DNA from: JAGWRA01 sp035534615
GTDB taxonomy: Bacteria; Acidobacteriota; Vicinamibacteria; Vicinamibacterales; CAVVIG01
Reading direction: 5' to 3'
DNA length: 64,000 nucleotides
Assembly: GCA_035534615.1 (NCBI GenBank)
Contig: DATLRO010000092.1
Location: 1 to 64,000, forward strand
Positions 7,479 to 16,387 of the stretch are shown here, piece after piece. The translations under genes and the position numbers were made by a program. Under the pieces are notes generated by a model. The model had not been told where the DNA came from. It saw only the letters and a list, made by a program, of their open reading frames with translations, and searched no databases. Within the stretch, counting starts at the first letter, position 1. The number at the start of each line of letters is the position of its first letter.

Positions 7479-7528
7479 GTTGCTGAGGTCGCCCGGCCGG
7501 ATCGTCGGTGCGTGCCGGGCAGGCAGGA

Positions 7529-8602
7529 ATGATGACCGTGCGCTTCCGCAGATCGAAACCGATCGTCGGCCTGGACATCGGCTCGAGTGCCGTCAAGGCG
7601 GTCGAGCTGCGGCCGGCCGGCGACGGGTTCCGGGTGGTCGCCTTCGGCACGGCCCCGATCCCCCCCGACAGCATCGTCGACGGCGCCATCATCGACGGCG
7701 TGTCGGTGGCCGAGGCGATCCGCCGCGTGTTCGAGAACCCGGCCTTCCGGACGAAGGAGGTCGCGGCGTCGCTGTCGGGGCACGCGGTGATCGTCAAGAA
7801 GATCAGCCTGCCGATCATGACCGAGCAGGAGGTGGCCGAGTCGATTTACTGGGAAGCCGAACAGTACATCCCGTTCGACATCCAGGACGTCAACCTCGAC
7901 TACCAGATTCTGACGCCGGGTGCGATGGAGGAGGCCAGGAGCGCGATGGACGTCCTCCTGGTGGCGGCCAAGAAGGACAAGATCGCCGACTACACCGGCG
8001 TCATTGCGCAGGCCGGGCGGGTGCCGATCATCGTGGACGTCGACGCCTTCGCGCTGCAGAACGTCTACGAAGTGAACTATCGGCCGTCGGCCGAGGCGGT
8101 GGTGGCGCTGCTCAACGCCGGCGCCAGCGCCGTCAACATCAACATCGTCGGCGGGGACCAGTCGCTGTTCACCCGCGACATCTCCCTGGGCGGCAACGCC
8201 TACACGGAAGCCGTGCAGAAGGAGTTCAACCTGCCGTTCGAGGCGGCCGAGCGTCTGAAGCGGGGCGAGCCGGTCGACGGCGTCGCGTTCGAGGACGTGC
8301 GGTCGGTGCTGCAGGCGATGAACGAGAACGTGCTGCTGGAGATCCAGAAGACGTTCGATTTCTTCAAGGCGACGACCGCCGCCGAGCGGATCGACCGGAT
8401 CCTCGTCAGCGGCGGCGCGTCGCGCGTCGACCGCTTCCGCAGCATGCTCGAGGAGCGGTTCGACACCCCGGTCGAGGCGTTCGATCCGTTCCGCACGATC
8501 GACTTCGATCCGGCGGCGCTCGGGGTGGAGAATCGCGACGAGGTCGTGCCGACGGCGGCCGTGGCCGTCGGCCTCGCCCTCAGACGGGCGGGCGACCGAT
8601 GA
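7529..8602 (+). CDS. pilM: Type IV pilus assembly ATPase-fold protein PilM
   Basis: Cytoplasmic actin-like protein of the type IV pilus alignment complex; it binds the PilN N-terminus. The 357-residue product has the phosphate-binding GLDIGSSAVKAVEL (about residues 14-27), the SHS2 region with MTEQEVAESIYWEAEQYIPF, and the second phosphate loop ILVSGGASRV near residue 295. I chose the double ATG at 7529/7532 because an AGGCAGG element lies just upstream; a GTG at 7508 would add seven residues. First gene of pilMNOPQ, overlapping pilN by 4 bp, behind a sigma-54 promoter. Confidence 0.93.
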   Translation: MMTVRFRRSKPIVGLDIGSSAVKAVELRPAGDGFRVVAFGTAPIPPDSIVDGAIIDGVSVAEAIRRVFENPAFRTKEVAASLSGHAVIVKKISLPIMTEQEVAESIYWEAEQYIPFDIQDVNLDYQILTPGAMEEARSAMDVLLVAAKKDKIADYTGVIAQAGRVPIIVDVDAFALQNVYEVNYRPSAEAVVALLNAGASAVNINIVGGDQSLFTRDISLGGNAYTEAVQKEFNLPFEAAERLKRGEPVDGVAFEDVRSVLQAMNENVLLEIQKTFDFFKATTAAERIDRILVSGGASRVDRFRSMLEERFDTPVEAFDPFRTIDFDPAALGVENRDEVVPTAAVAVGLALRRAGDR

Positions 8603-9177
8603 TCCGGATCAACTTGCTGGCCGGCGAACGCGAGCGCAAGGCCCGGCGCGCCGGCGTCAAGCTGGACGTCGCGACGCAGATGACGATCGCCTGCGGCCTG
8701 ATCCTCGTCGCGACCGCCGTCGGCGTGGGCGGCTGGGCCTGGTCGCTGAACCGGCAGTCGGCCGCGCTGGATCAGCAGATCGCGCTGGCGCAGGCGCAGA
8801 CCCGCCGCCTGCACGTCATCATCCAGCAGGTCCAGCGGTTCGAGCTGCAGCGCAACGAGCTGCAGCAGCGCGTCGCCCTGATCGAGCAGCTGCGGAAGGG
8901 GCAGACCTCTTCCGTGCACCTGCTGGACGAGGTGAGCCGCAGCCTGCCCGACATGCTCTGGCTCACGCAGATGAAGGAGAACGGCGACGTCGTGACCATC
9001 GAAGGGCGCTGCACGTCGCTGATGGCGCTGTCCGACTTCGTCGCGAACCTGGAGCGCTCGCCGTACTTCGCGAAGCCGGTCGAGCTGGTCAGCAGCGAGA
9101 CGCAGACGATCCCGCAGGCGCCCGGCGAGATCGTGCGCTTCACCGTCCGGGCCCATTACGTGCCGCCGCAGTCATAA
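8599..9177 (+). CDS. pilN: Type IV pilus inner-membrane protein PilN
   Basis: Bitopic protein of the PilMNOP platform. The cytoplasmic N-terminus MIRINLLAGER is the PilM-binding motif (consensus INLLP). One transmembrane helix follows (about residues 29-48, MTIACGLILVATAVGVGGWA), then a coiled coil rich in Gln/Leu (50-105) and a ferredoxin-like periplasmic domain. 192 residues is typical. ATG overlaps the pilM stop (ATGA), implying translational coupling; pilO begins 3 bp after. Confidence 0.9.
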   Translation: MIRINLLAGERERKARRAGVKLDVATQMTIACGLILVATAVGVGGWAWSLNRQSAALDQQIALAQAQTRRLHVIIQQVQRFELQRNELQQRVALIEQLRKGQTSSVHLLDEVSRSLPDMLWLTQMKENGDVVTIEGRCTSLMALSDFVANLERSPYFAKPVELVSSETQTIPQAPGEIVRFTVRAHYVPPQS

Positions 9178-9180
9178 GCC

Positions 9181-9804
9181 ATGGCTCCGAGTCTCAACAA
9201 GCTGCCCTGGTACTACCAGATCGGGCTCTTCCTGCTGCTCGCGGCGGCCGGGGTGTACGTCTTCTACATCTATTACGCCGCGCCGGCGGAGGCCGACCTG
9301 CACAGCCGCCGGACCGAGCTGGTGTCGCTGCAGGCCGACATCAATACGGGCCTGGCCAACGCGCGGCGGCTGCCGCAGTTCCGGGCGCGCGTGCAGGTGC
9401 TGCAGGCGCAGCTCAACGACCTCAAGACGATTCTGCCGGAGCAGAAGGACGTGGCCGACCTGCTGCGGCGGATGCAGGCGCTGGCGGTCGAGTCGAACCT
9501 GACGATCAGAGGCTTCAAGCCCGAGCCGACGGTGACGAAGGCGCTGCACGTCGAGTGGCCGATCTCCCTCCAGCTCGACGGCAGCTACAACAACCTGGCG
9601 GTCTTCTTCGACCGCATCAGCCGGTTCCCCCGGATCATCGACGTCAGCGACATCGACATCCGCGCGAAGCCAAAGCAGGAACCGGGCTCCACGATCACCG
9701 CCTCGTGCAAGGCGACCACGTTCGTGCTGATCGACAAACCAGCGACCGCCGCGAAGCCGGCGGCCGGCAAGCGCCAGGCGCCGGCGGGGCGGAAGACACC
9801 ATGA
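9181..9804 (+). CDS. pilO: Type IV pilus inner-membrane protein PilO
   Basis: Partner of PilN in the pilus alignment complex. The 207-residue protein has one N-terminal transmembrane segment (about residues 13-31, YQIGLFLLLAAAGVYVFYIY), a periplasmic coiled coil (35-85) and the PilO signature ILPEQKDVADLLRRMQALA, followed by a ferredoxin-like fold. The C-terminus is Ala/Lys-rich. Its stop overlaps the pilP start (ATGA). Confidence 0.9.
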   Translation: MAPSLNKLPWYYQIGLFLLLAAAGVYVFYIYYAAPAEADLHSRRTELVSLQADINTGLANARRLPQFRARVQVLQAQLNDLKTILPEQKDVADLLRRMQALAVESNLTIRGFKPEPTVTKALHVEWPISLQLDGSYNNLAVFFDRISRFPRIIDVSDIDIRAKPKQEPGSTITASCKATTFVLIDKPATAAKPAAGKRQAPAGRKTP

Positions 9805-10373
9805 GCGGCACGGTCCGTCCGGACACGACACGCCCCGGGCCGCGACGGGGCGCACGGATGCGCGATCGGGCGCTGGTCCTCGCCGTGTGCCTGATCGTCA
9901 TGGACGTGCCGGTCTGGTCCAGGACGCCGGCTCCCGGAGCGCCGCCGGCGAAAGCGGCCGGCCCCGCACGGCCGGCGAAGCCGGCCGGCCCGGTGGGCCC
10001 GTCCGTGCGCGCCCTCACGGCGCCGCACGGGACGTACCGCTACAACCCGGTGGGACGCCGCGATCCGTTCGTGAGCCTGCTCGACGTCGGGACGACCGCC
10101 CCGCAGGCGGGCCAGGGCGTGCAAGGGCTCGCCGGCCTGTCGGCCGACGCGATCTCGGTCAAGGGGATCCTCCAGAGCGGCCACGAGTACGTGGCGATGG
10201 TGCAGGGGCCCGACGGAAAGACCTATCTCGCGCGCGTCCACGATCGGCTGGCGGACGGCACGATCACGGCGATCACGCTGCGCACCGTCGTGATCGAGCA
10301 GGACGTCCGCAATCCCCTGTCGCTCGTGAAGCAGCGCGTGATCAGCAAGACCGTGGGGGGACCGACGAAATGA
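9801..10373 (+). CDS. pilP: Type IV pilus pilotin-like protein PilP
   Basis: Periplasmic link between the PilNO inner-membrane complex and the PilQ secretin. The 190-residue product starts at the ATG overlapping the pilO stop. It has a hydrophobic export segment (about residues 20-38), a long Pro/Ala/Gly-rich linker (40-72) and the conserved PilP beta-domain beginning YNPVGRRDPFVSL, with GILQSGHEYVAMVQGPDGKTY. Unlike classical PilP, no cysteine lipobox is evident in the export segment, so it may be anchored by the uncleaved helix. Confidence 0.88.
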   Translation: MSGTVRPDTTRPGPRRGARMRDRALVLAVCLIVMDVPVWSRTPAPGAPPAKAAGPARPAKPAGPVGPSVRALTAPHGTYRYNPVGRRDPFVSLLDVGTTAPQAGQGVQGLAGLSADAISVKGILQSGHEYVAMVQGPDGKTYLARVHDRLADGTITAITLRTVVIEQDVRNPLSLVKQRVISKTVGGPTK

Positions 10374-10398
10374 CACCGATGGAGAGAGGACAACGCTG

Positions 10399-12342
10399 AT
10401 GGCGCCGTATCCCCGAGTCCGGGCGCGAACGGCGAGACTGCTGCTGGCCGGCGCGGTCGCGGCGGCCGCGGCAGGAGCCACGGGCGCGCGGGCGGTGGCC
10501 GCGCGCGAGGCGGCGCCGGCACGCCTGATGGCGCTGTCGTCGCAGGTGAACCCCGGGATGACCTCGCTCATCATCCGGGCCAGCGAGCCGGTGGCCTACG
10601 CCATGAGCCAGCCCGACCCGCTCACCCTCGTCGTGGATCTGCCGCACGTCGTCGCCAGGGGCTTTCACAGCGACTTCGCCGGCGTGCCGGCCGAGCCGAT
10701 CCGGGCGGTCTCGGTGCGGGACACGACCGGGCCCGACGGCCCGCTGGCGCGCGTCCGGATTGCGCTGGACCGGCCGGTGCGGCCGCAGGTGCGATCGCAC
10801 CGCGACACCATTCTGGTCGACCTGGCGCGGCAGGCGCCGCCGGCCGCGCCGGCGCTGCCGGGCGAGCGCGCTTCGACGGTCCTGGTGCGGGACGATGCCG
10901 GGCTGACCGAGGACGCGGTCGGCGGATCGGCCGTGCCGGTGGAATCGCTCGCCGCGCTCGGCGTGAACGGCGTCGATCCGATGAGCGCGCTCCGCGCCGG
11001 CCGGTCGGCGGCGACCGCGCCGGCCGCCGCGCGGCAGGCCCGCCCGGTCCCCATGCTGGCGACGCCGGCCGAACAGGTGGCGCAGGAGGAGAAGCACTAC
11101 ACCGGCCATCCCGTGAGCCTGGATTTCCAGGGGGCCGACCTGAAGGCGGTCCTCCGGACGTTCTCCGAGATCAGCGGCCTGAACATCGTCATCGATCCGG
11201 CCGTGCACGGCACGGTCGACGTGTCGCTGCACGACGTGCCGTGGGATCAGGCGCTCGACATCATTTTGCGGGCCAACAAGCTGGGGTACGTGGTCGACGG
11301 GACGGTCGTCCGGATCGCGCCGCTGACGGTGCTGGCCGAAGAGGAGGCGCAGCGGCGCAAGCTGGCCGAGGAGCAGGCGCTGTCGGGCGCGCTGCAGACC
11401 CGGACGATCGCGCTGAGCTACGCGAAGGCGGACGACATGCAGTCGCTGCTCACCAAGAGCGGCATCATCAGCAATCGCGGCACGGTGCAGGTCGATGAGC
11501 GGACGAACACGCTCATCCTGACCGACCTGCCGGAGCACGTCACCCAGGCGCTCAACCTGATTGCCAAGCTGGACAAGCCGCAGCCGCAGGTGGAAATCGC
11601 GGCGCAGATCGTCCAGACGAACAAGAGCTTCGCCCGGCAGCTCGGCGTGCAGTGGGGGTTCAACGGCAGCCTGAGTCCGGCGCTGGGCAACACGACGGCG
11701 GCGAAATTTCCCAACAGCATCAGCGCGGGCGGGGCGACCGGCGTGACGCAGGGGGCGGCCGGGACGTCCACGGCGGTCAACCTGGGCGTGCAGAACCCGA
11801 CGAGCGCCGTCGGCCTGGCGCTCGGCTCGGTCGCCGGGGCGTTCAATCTCGACGTCGCCCTGTCGGCGCTGGAGAACTCGGGCAACCTCCACGTGCTGTC
11901 GACGCCGCGGGTGACGACGCAGAACAACGTCGAAGCGGAGATCACGCAGGGCGTGCAGATCCCGATCCAGACCGTGGCGAACAACACGGTCACCGTGACG
12001 TTCAAGGACGCCGCGCTCACGCTCCGCGTCACGCCGCAGATCACGTCGGCGAACACGGTCATCATGCGGATCGCGCTCGAGAACGCCGCGCCCGACTTCA
12101 GCCGGGCGGTCAACGGCATTCCCCCGATCGATACGCAGCGCGCGAGCACGCAGGTGCTGGTCGACAACGGTCAGACGACCGTCATCGGCGGAATCGTCGT
12201 GTCGCAGCAGCAGATGACGAACGACCGGACGCCGGCGCTGAGCCAGCTGCCGCTGCTCGGCTGGCTGTTCAAGCGGAATTCGACCAGCAACCAGGACAAC
12301 GATCTGCTGATCTTCATCACGCCGAAGATCATCCGCCAGTGA
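10399..12342 (+). CDS. pilQ: Type IV pilus secretin PilQ
   Basis: Outer-membrane ring through which the pilus passes. The 647-residue protein has a signal peptide (about 1-35), one AMIN domain for peptidoglycan contact (about 48-135), a linker, an STN/N0 domain (VSLDFQGADLKAVLRTFSEI, about 236-305), a secretin N1-type domain (TNTLILTDLPEHVTQAL) and the C-terminal secretin beta-domain (from VEIAAQIVQTN to the end). The most N-terminal AMIN repeats found in some homologues are reduced to one. Last of the pilMNOPQ genes, 25 bp after pilP. Confidence 0.94.
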   Translation: MAPYPRVRARTARLLLAGAVAAAAAGATGARAVAAREAAPARLMALSSQVNPGMTSLIIRASEPVAYAMSQPDPLTLVVDLPHVVARGFHSDFAGVPAEPIRAVSVRDTTGPDGPLARVRIALDRPVRPQVRSHRDTILVDLARQAPPAAPALPGERASTVLVRDDAGLTEDAVGGSAVPVESLAALGVNGVDPMSALRAGRSAATAPAAARQARPVPMLATPAEQVAQEEKHYTGHPVSLDFQGADLKAVLRTFSEISGLNIVIDPAVHGTVDVSLHDVPWDQALDIILRANKLGYVVDGTVVRIAPLTVLAEEEAQRRKLAEEQALSGALQTRTIALSYAKADDMQSLLTKSGIISNRGTVQVDERTNTLILTDLPEHVTQALNLIAKLDKPQPQVEIAAQIVQTNKSFARQLGVQWGFNGSLSPALGNTTAAKFPNSISAGGATGVTQGAAGTSTAVNLGVQNPTSAVGLALGSVAGAFNLDVALSALENSGNLHVLSTPRVTTQNNVEAEITQGVQIPIQTVANNTVTVTFKDAALTLRVTPQITSANTVIMRIALENAAPDFSRAVNGIPPIDTQRASTQVLVDNGQTTVIGGIVVSQQQMTNDRTPALSQLPLLGWLFKRNSTSNQDNDLLIFITPKIIRQ

Positions 12343-12404
12343 CAGCCATGCGCGAAGCCGATCGGGAGCGGGAATCCGCGCGCAGCGAGGGGAGTGCGGG
12401 CATC

Positions 12405-12986
12405 ATGAGCAGCGGACGAGCGGCACGGGTGGGAGGGGTCGTCCTCCTGGGGCTCTGCGTCGCGGCGTTGTCGGCCTGCACCGGCGGCGCGCTGGGGCAG
12501 GGGCGATCGCCGGCGTACCTGGTGGTCGATTCCCTGGTGGGCGGCTCCGGCACGAACGTGGTGCAGTCGGACGTCAGCCAGCGTGTCGATGACGTCGGGC
12601 AGATCACCGTGCACCTGGCCCTGAAGAACATCGGGACGCCGGCCAGCCCGACCGCGCCGACTACGAACAACGCGATCACGATCAACCAGTACCACGTGGC
12701 CTACGTGCGGTCGGACGGCGGTCCGGTGCCGAGCGCGTTCGACAGCGCGGTGACGGCGACCGTGAGCGGCACCAGCTCGACGACGCTCGACATCGTCCTG
12801 GTTCAGGCTCAGGCCAAGGAGCAGGCGCCGCTCGCCGGCCTGATGGTCGGCGGCACGGTGCAGGGGACGCTGCCGGTCATCGACACGGTCGCGACGGTGA
12901 CGCTGTACGGACAGGACCAGAACGGCAACGAGGTCAGTGTGTCCGGGCAGGTCGGCATCAACTTCGCCGACTGGTCGGCTCAGTAG
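12405..12986 (+). CDS. Predicted lipoprotein downstream of pilQ, function unknown
   Basis: I do not recognise a named family. Starting at the ATG at 12405 (preceded by GAGGGGAG) gives 193 residues with a lipoprotein signal peptide: Arg-rich n-region, hydrophobic GGVVLLGLCVAAL, and lipobox LSAC with Cys25. An ATG at 12348 is in frame but adds a charged stretch incompatible with export. The mature part is Thr/Ser/Val-rich beta-type sequence (immunoglobulin-like look) with no catalytic motif. Its place directly after pilQ and before another lipoprotein suggests a pilus-associated surface role. Confidence 0.75.
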   Translation: MSSGRAARVGGVVLLGLCVAALSACTGGALGQGRSPAYLVVDSLVGGSGTNVVQSDVSQRVDDVGQITVHLALKNIGTPASPTAPTTNNAITINQYHVAYVRSDGGPVPSAFDSAVTATVSGTSSTTLDIVLVQAQAKEQAPLAGLMVGGTVQGTLPVIDTVATVTLYGQDQNGNEVSVSGQVGINFADWSAQ

Positions 12987-13061
12987 AAGCGCCGGTCGGC
13001 CCGCGGGCCCGGCGCGGCGCGGCGAGGCGCCCGGCGCACTTCTGTGGATGTGGATGACGTC

Positions 13062-13970
13062 ATGAAGAGACCATATCGGTGGATGGCCGTCGCGCTGGCG
13101 CTGGTGGGGATGACCGCGTGCACGTCGAATAAGATCCAGGCGCCGACGCTCACCGGCCCGTCGGCCTTCGGCGTCGGCAGCACCGTGGCCTTCACCCCCG
13201 CCTTCACCGCCTCGCCGACGTCTCCGGCGGCGTATCAGGCGGTCGTCTTCGACGCGACGACGACGAAGAACCCCAACGGGGAGACGCTGACCTACGCCTG
13301 GACGTTCGGCGACGGCCAGACCGCCACGGGGCGGACCGTCAGCCACACGTACTCGCTGGCGGGCACCTACGCGGTCACGCTGACCGTGACGAACGCCAGC
13401 AGCCAGTCGGCGTTCGTGACCCAGAGCCTGACCGTCGGCGCCTCGACGTCGCTGCCGACGGCGCTCTTTGCGTTCTCGCCGAGCACGCCGGCAGCGGGCC
13501 AGTCGGTCTATTTCAACGCGTCGGCGTCGACTGCCGGTCCGGGCCACACGCTGCAGACCTTCAACTGGGATTTCGGCGACGGCGTGACCGCCTCCGGCGT
13601 GACGGCGAACCACGCCTATTCCGTGCAGGGGACCTACAGCGTGACGCTGTCGGTCGCAGACGAGGTCGGGCAGCGCAGCACGGTCACCAACACGGTCGCC
13701 GTGGCGTCCGTGAAGCCGGTCGCGTCGTTCACCTTCTCGCCGTCGACGGCGACGGCTCCAGCGACGATCTATTTCTCGTCAACATCTACGGCCAGTCCGG
13801 GCCATACGATCGCCAGCTACAGCTGGGACTTCGGCGACGGGGGAACTCAGACCGGCACGGCGACGCCAAGTCATTCGTTCGCGGCCGCGGGCACTTACAC
13901 TGTGACGCTGACCGTCACCGACGACGCGGGCAACTCGGCGAGCACGACGCAGCAGGTCACCCTAAAGTAA
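13062..13970 (+). CDS. Lipoprotein with three PKD domains
   Basis: 302 residues from the ATG at 13062. The signal segment ends in MTAC (Cys20), a lipobox with an atypical Met at -3. Three PKD domains follow in tandem (about 45-130, 135-220, 225-302), each with the diagnostic WTFGDG/WDFGDG core, a Tyr- or Phe-containing HTYSLAGTYAVTLTV-type strand and a VT-rich end. PKD domains are beta-sandwich modules used in surface adhesion and polysaccharide binding. No catalytic domain is attached. Being directly downstream of pilMNOPQ suggests a pilus-linked or adhesin role, an inference only. Confidence 0.85.
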   Translation: MKRPYRWMAVALALVGMTACTSNKIQAPTLTGPSAFGVGSTVAFTPAFTASPTSPAAYQAVVFDATTTKNPNGETLTYAWTFGDGQTATGRTVSHTYSLAGTYAVTLTVTNASSQSAFVTQSLTVGASTSLPTALFAFSPSTPAAGQSVYFNASASTAGPGHTLQTFNWDFGDGVTASGVTANHAYSVQGTYSVTLSVADEVGQRSTVTNTVAVASVKPVASFTFSPSTATAPATIYFSSTSTASPGHTIASYSWDFGDGGTQTGTATPSHSFAAAGTYTVTLTVTDDAGNSASTTQQVTLK

Positions 13971-13993
13971 GATGGGGGCCGGATTGACCGGCC

Positions 13994-14572
13994 GTGGCTG
14001 ACCATTCCCGCATCGATGAACTGAGGCGCCGGGTCGACGCCGACCCGGCGTCGATCGCCTTCGCCCAGCTGGCGGAGGAGTACCGCCGGATCGGCGAGTA
14101 CGAGCAGGCCGTCCGGATCGGCCGTCGTGGCCTCGCCCGCCACCCCGACTACGTGTCGGCGCGCGTCACCCTCGGGCGGGCGCTCTTCGCGCTCGGCGAC
14201 CTGGACGGGGCGCAGGCGGAATTCGCGCTCGCCCGGCGCATTGCGCCGGACAACCTCGCCGCGATCCGGGGGCTGGCCGAGCTCCACCAGCGGCGGGGCG
14301 AACTGGAAGAAGCCCTCGGCGCCTACCGCGCGGCCCTCACGCTGGCCCGCAACGATCCCGATCTCCAATCGACCGTGACGGAGCTGGCCGGTGCGCTCGG
14401 GATCGAGGTTGTCCTGCCGCCGGTTGAGCCCCCCTCGCCGTCCGCCGGCCGGGCCGGCGGGGCGACGCGGGCGAACCGCGACCGGACCGCTCGGACGGTG
14501 AGGGCCCTGGAGCGCTGGCTCGAGGCCATTCTGGAGGCCCGGGCCCGTCGCGAGGCGGATCCCGGCCGGTAA
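13994..14572 (+). CDS. TPR-repeat protein
   Basis: 192-residue soluble protein with about three to four tetratricopeptide repeats (residues 10-130): FAQLAEEYRRIGEYEQAVRIGRRGL, then ARVTLGRALFALGDLDGAQAEFALA, then LAELHQRRGELEEALGAYRAAL. The C-terminus is Pro-rich then Arg-rich and basic. GTG start at 13994. It follows the PKD lipoprotein by 23 bp, so it may be the last gene of the pilus transcript, perhaps a pilus-assembly scaffold. No catalytic motif; partner unknown. Confidence 0.8.
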   Translation: MADHSRIDELRRRVDADPASIAFAQLAEEYRRIGEYEQAVRIGRRGLARHPDYVSARVTLGRALFALGDLDGAQAEFALARRIAPDNLAAIRGLAELHQRRGELEEALGAYRAALTLARNDPDLQSTVTELAGALGIEVVLPPVEPPSPSAGRAGGATRANRDRTARTVRALERWLEAILEARARREADPGR

Positions 14573-14660
14573 CAGGGCCGCCGCCGGCCGGTCCTGCTAG
14601 AATGGGGGGACGCAAGGGTGGCCCGACGCACGCGCCGCGCCCCCTGGCGCCACTGCCACC

Positions 14661-15827
14661 ATGTCGTATGCCTCGGCTGACTTCCTTCGTGCGCGGCACG
14701 TCCGGCTGCGCGATGCGTTCGGGGCCGCGGGCTTCGATGGCCTCATCGTCACCGAGCTGCCGAACATCTTCTACCTGACCAATTTCTCCGGCAGCGCCGC
14801 GATCGTCGTGTTGACCGCGGAGCGGCTGCTGTTCGTCACCGATTTCCGGTACGTCACGGCCGTGGAGAGCGCCAGGGCGGCCGGCACGGCCCCGCCCGAT
14901 CTCGAACTGATCCGGGTGGACGGCTCGTACGACGAGACGCTGGTGCGGGTGCTGCAGGGATTGCCCGGCGCCCGGGTCGGCTTCGAGGCGGCGCACCTGT
15001 CGTTCAGCCGGCATCGCTGGCTGGCGCGGGCGCTCGGCCTGGAGGGCGGGGCGGGAGGCGCCGCCTGCCGGCTCGAGCCGACCGAAGGGCTCGTGGAAGA
15101 GGGGCGGCTGCGCAAGGATGCGCACGAGATCGCCACGTTGCGCGCCGGGGCGGCGATGATCTCGGCGGCAACAGCCGATATCCTGAGCGAAGTGCAGGCG
15201 GGGCGGACCGAGCGCGACGTGGCCGCCGCGGTCGACTGGCGGATGCGGCAGGCCGGATTTCAGCGCCCGGCGTTCGAGACGATCGTCGCCTCCGGGCCGA
15301 ACGGCGCGCTGCCGCACGCGCGGCCGGGGCCGCGGACGTTGACCCGGGGCGACCTCGTGGTGCTGGACTTCGGCGGCGTCTACGACGGATACTGCGTGGA
15401 CCTGACCCGGATGGCCAGCCTCGGTCCGCCGGACGCCGAGGCGCGCCGCGTGTACGACGCAGTCGCCGAGGCGCACGCGGCGGCGGTCGCGGCGGTCCGG
15501 CCGGGTGTGTCGCGGTTCGCGATCGATCAGGCGGCGCGCGACACGCTGGCGCGTCACGGCCTGGCCGAGCAGTTCGGCCACGGGACGGGGCACGGGCTCG
15601 GGATTGACGTGCACGAGCGGCCGCGCATCACGCGCCGGCCGGCCGGAGGGGCGCCACCGTCCGAGGCCGGCGAGGCGGAAGCGGTCGAGACGCACATGGT
15701 CTTCACCATCGAGCCGGGCGCGTACCTGCCCGGCCGGCTGGGCGTCCGGATCGAGGATGACGTGGTCGTCACCTCGTCGGGCGTCGAGCTGCTGACGACG
15801 GCCGCCCGCGATCTGGCGATTCGCTGA
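14661..15827 (+). CDS. pepP: M24 family Xaa-Pro aminopeptidase
   Basis: Metallo-aminopeptidase that releases N-terminal residues ahead of proline. The 388-residue protein has the creatinase N-terminal domain (1-150, including LPNIFYLTNFSGSAA) and the pita-bread catalytic domain. Metal ligands are visible: Asp pair in VLDFGGVYDGYCVDLTRM, His in FGHGTGHGLGIDVHE, Glu in FTIEPGAY and Glu in GVRIEDDVVV. A TAGAAT box at 14598-14603 lies about 58 bp upstream. It precedes accB-accC; in many bacteria efp lies between these genes but is absent here. PepP versus PepQ cannot be settled. Confidence 0.9.
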   Translation: MSYASADFLRARHVRLRDAFGAAGFDGLIVTELPNIFYLTNFSGSAAIVVLTAERLLFVTDFRYVTAVESARAAGTAPPDLELIRVDGSYDETLVRVLQGLPGARVGFEAAHLSFSRHRWLARALGLEGGAGGAACRLEPTEGLVEEGRLRKDAHEIATLRAGAAMISAATADILSEVQAGRTERDVAAAVDWRMRQAGFQRPAFETIVASGPNGALPHARPGPRTLTRGDLVVLDFGGVYDGYCVDLTRMASLGPPDAEARRVYDAVAEAHAAAVAAVRPGVSRFAIDQAARDTLARHGLAEQFGHGTGHGLGIDVHERPRITRRPAGGAPPSEAGEAEAVETHMVFTIEPGAYLPGRLGVRIEDDVVVTSSGVELLTTAARDLAIR

Positions 15828-15852
15828 GCGGCGGCGCGCCGACCGGAGACGA

Positions 15853-16341
<489 letters not shown>

Positions 16342-16387
16342 GGGAACGCGCCGCCTGGCGCACCGCCGGCGCAGACTGAGCGAGGGT

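Noticed and set aside
7508..7528. GTG at 7508 as the pilM start
   Set aside because: It adds seven residues not typical of PilM, and the double ATG at 7529 has a better ribosome-binding site; not excluded.
12348..12404. ATG at 12348 as the start of the lipoprotein gene
   Set aside because: It would put a highly charged stretch before the signal peptide; the ATG at 12405 has a GAGGGGAG and gives a normal lipoprotein signal.
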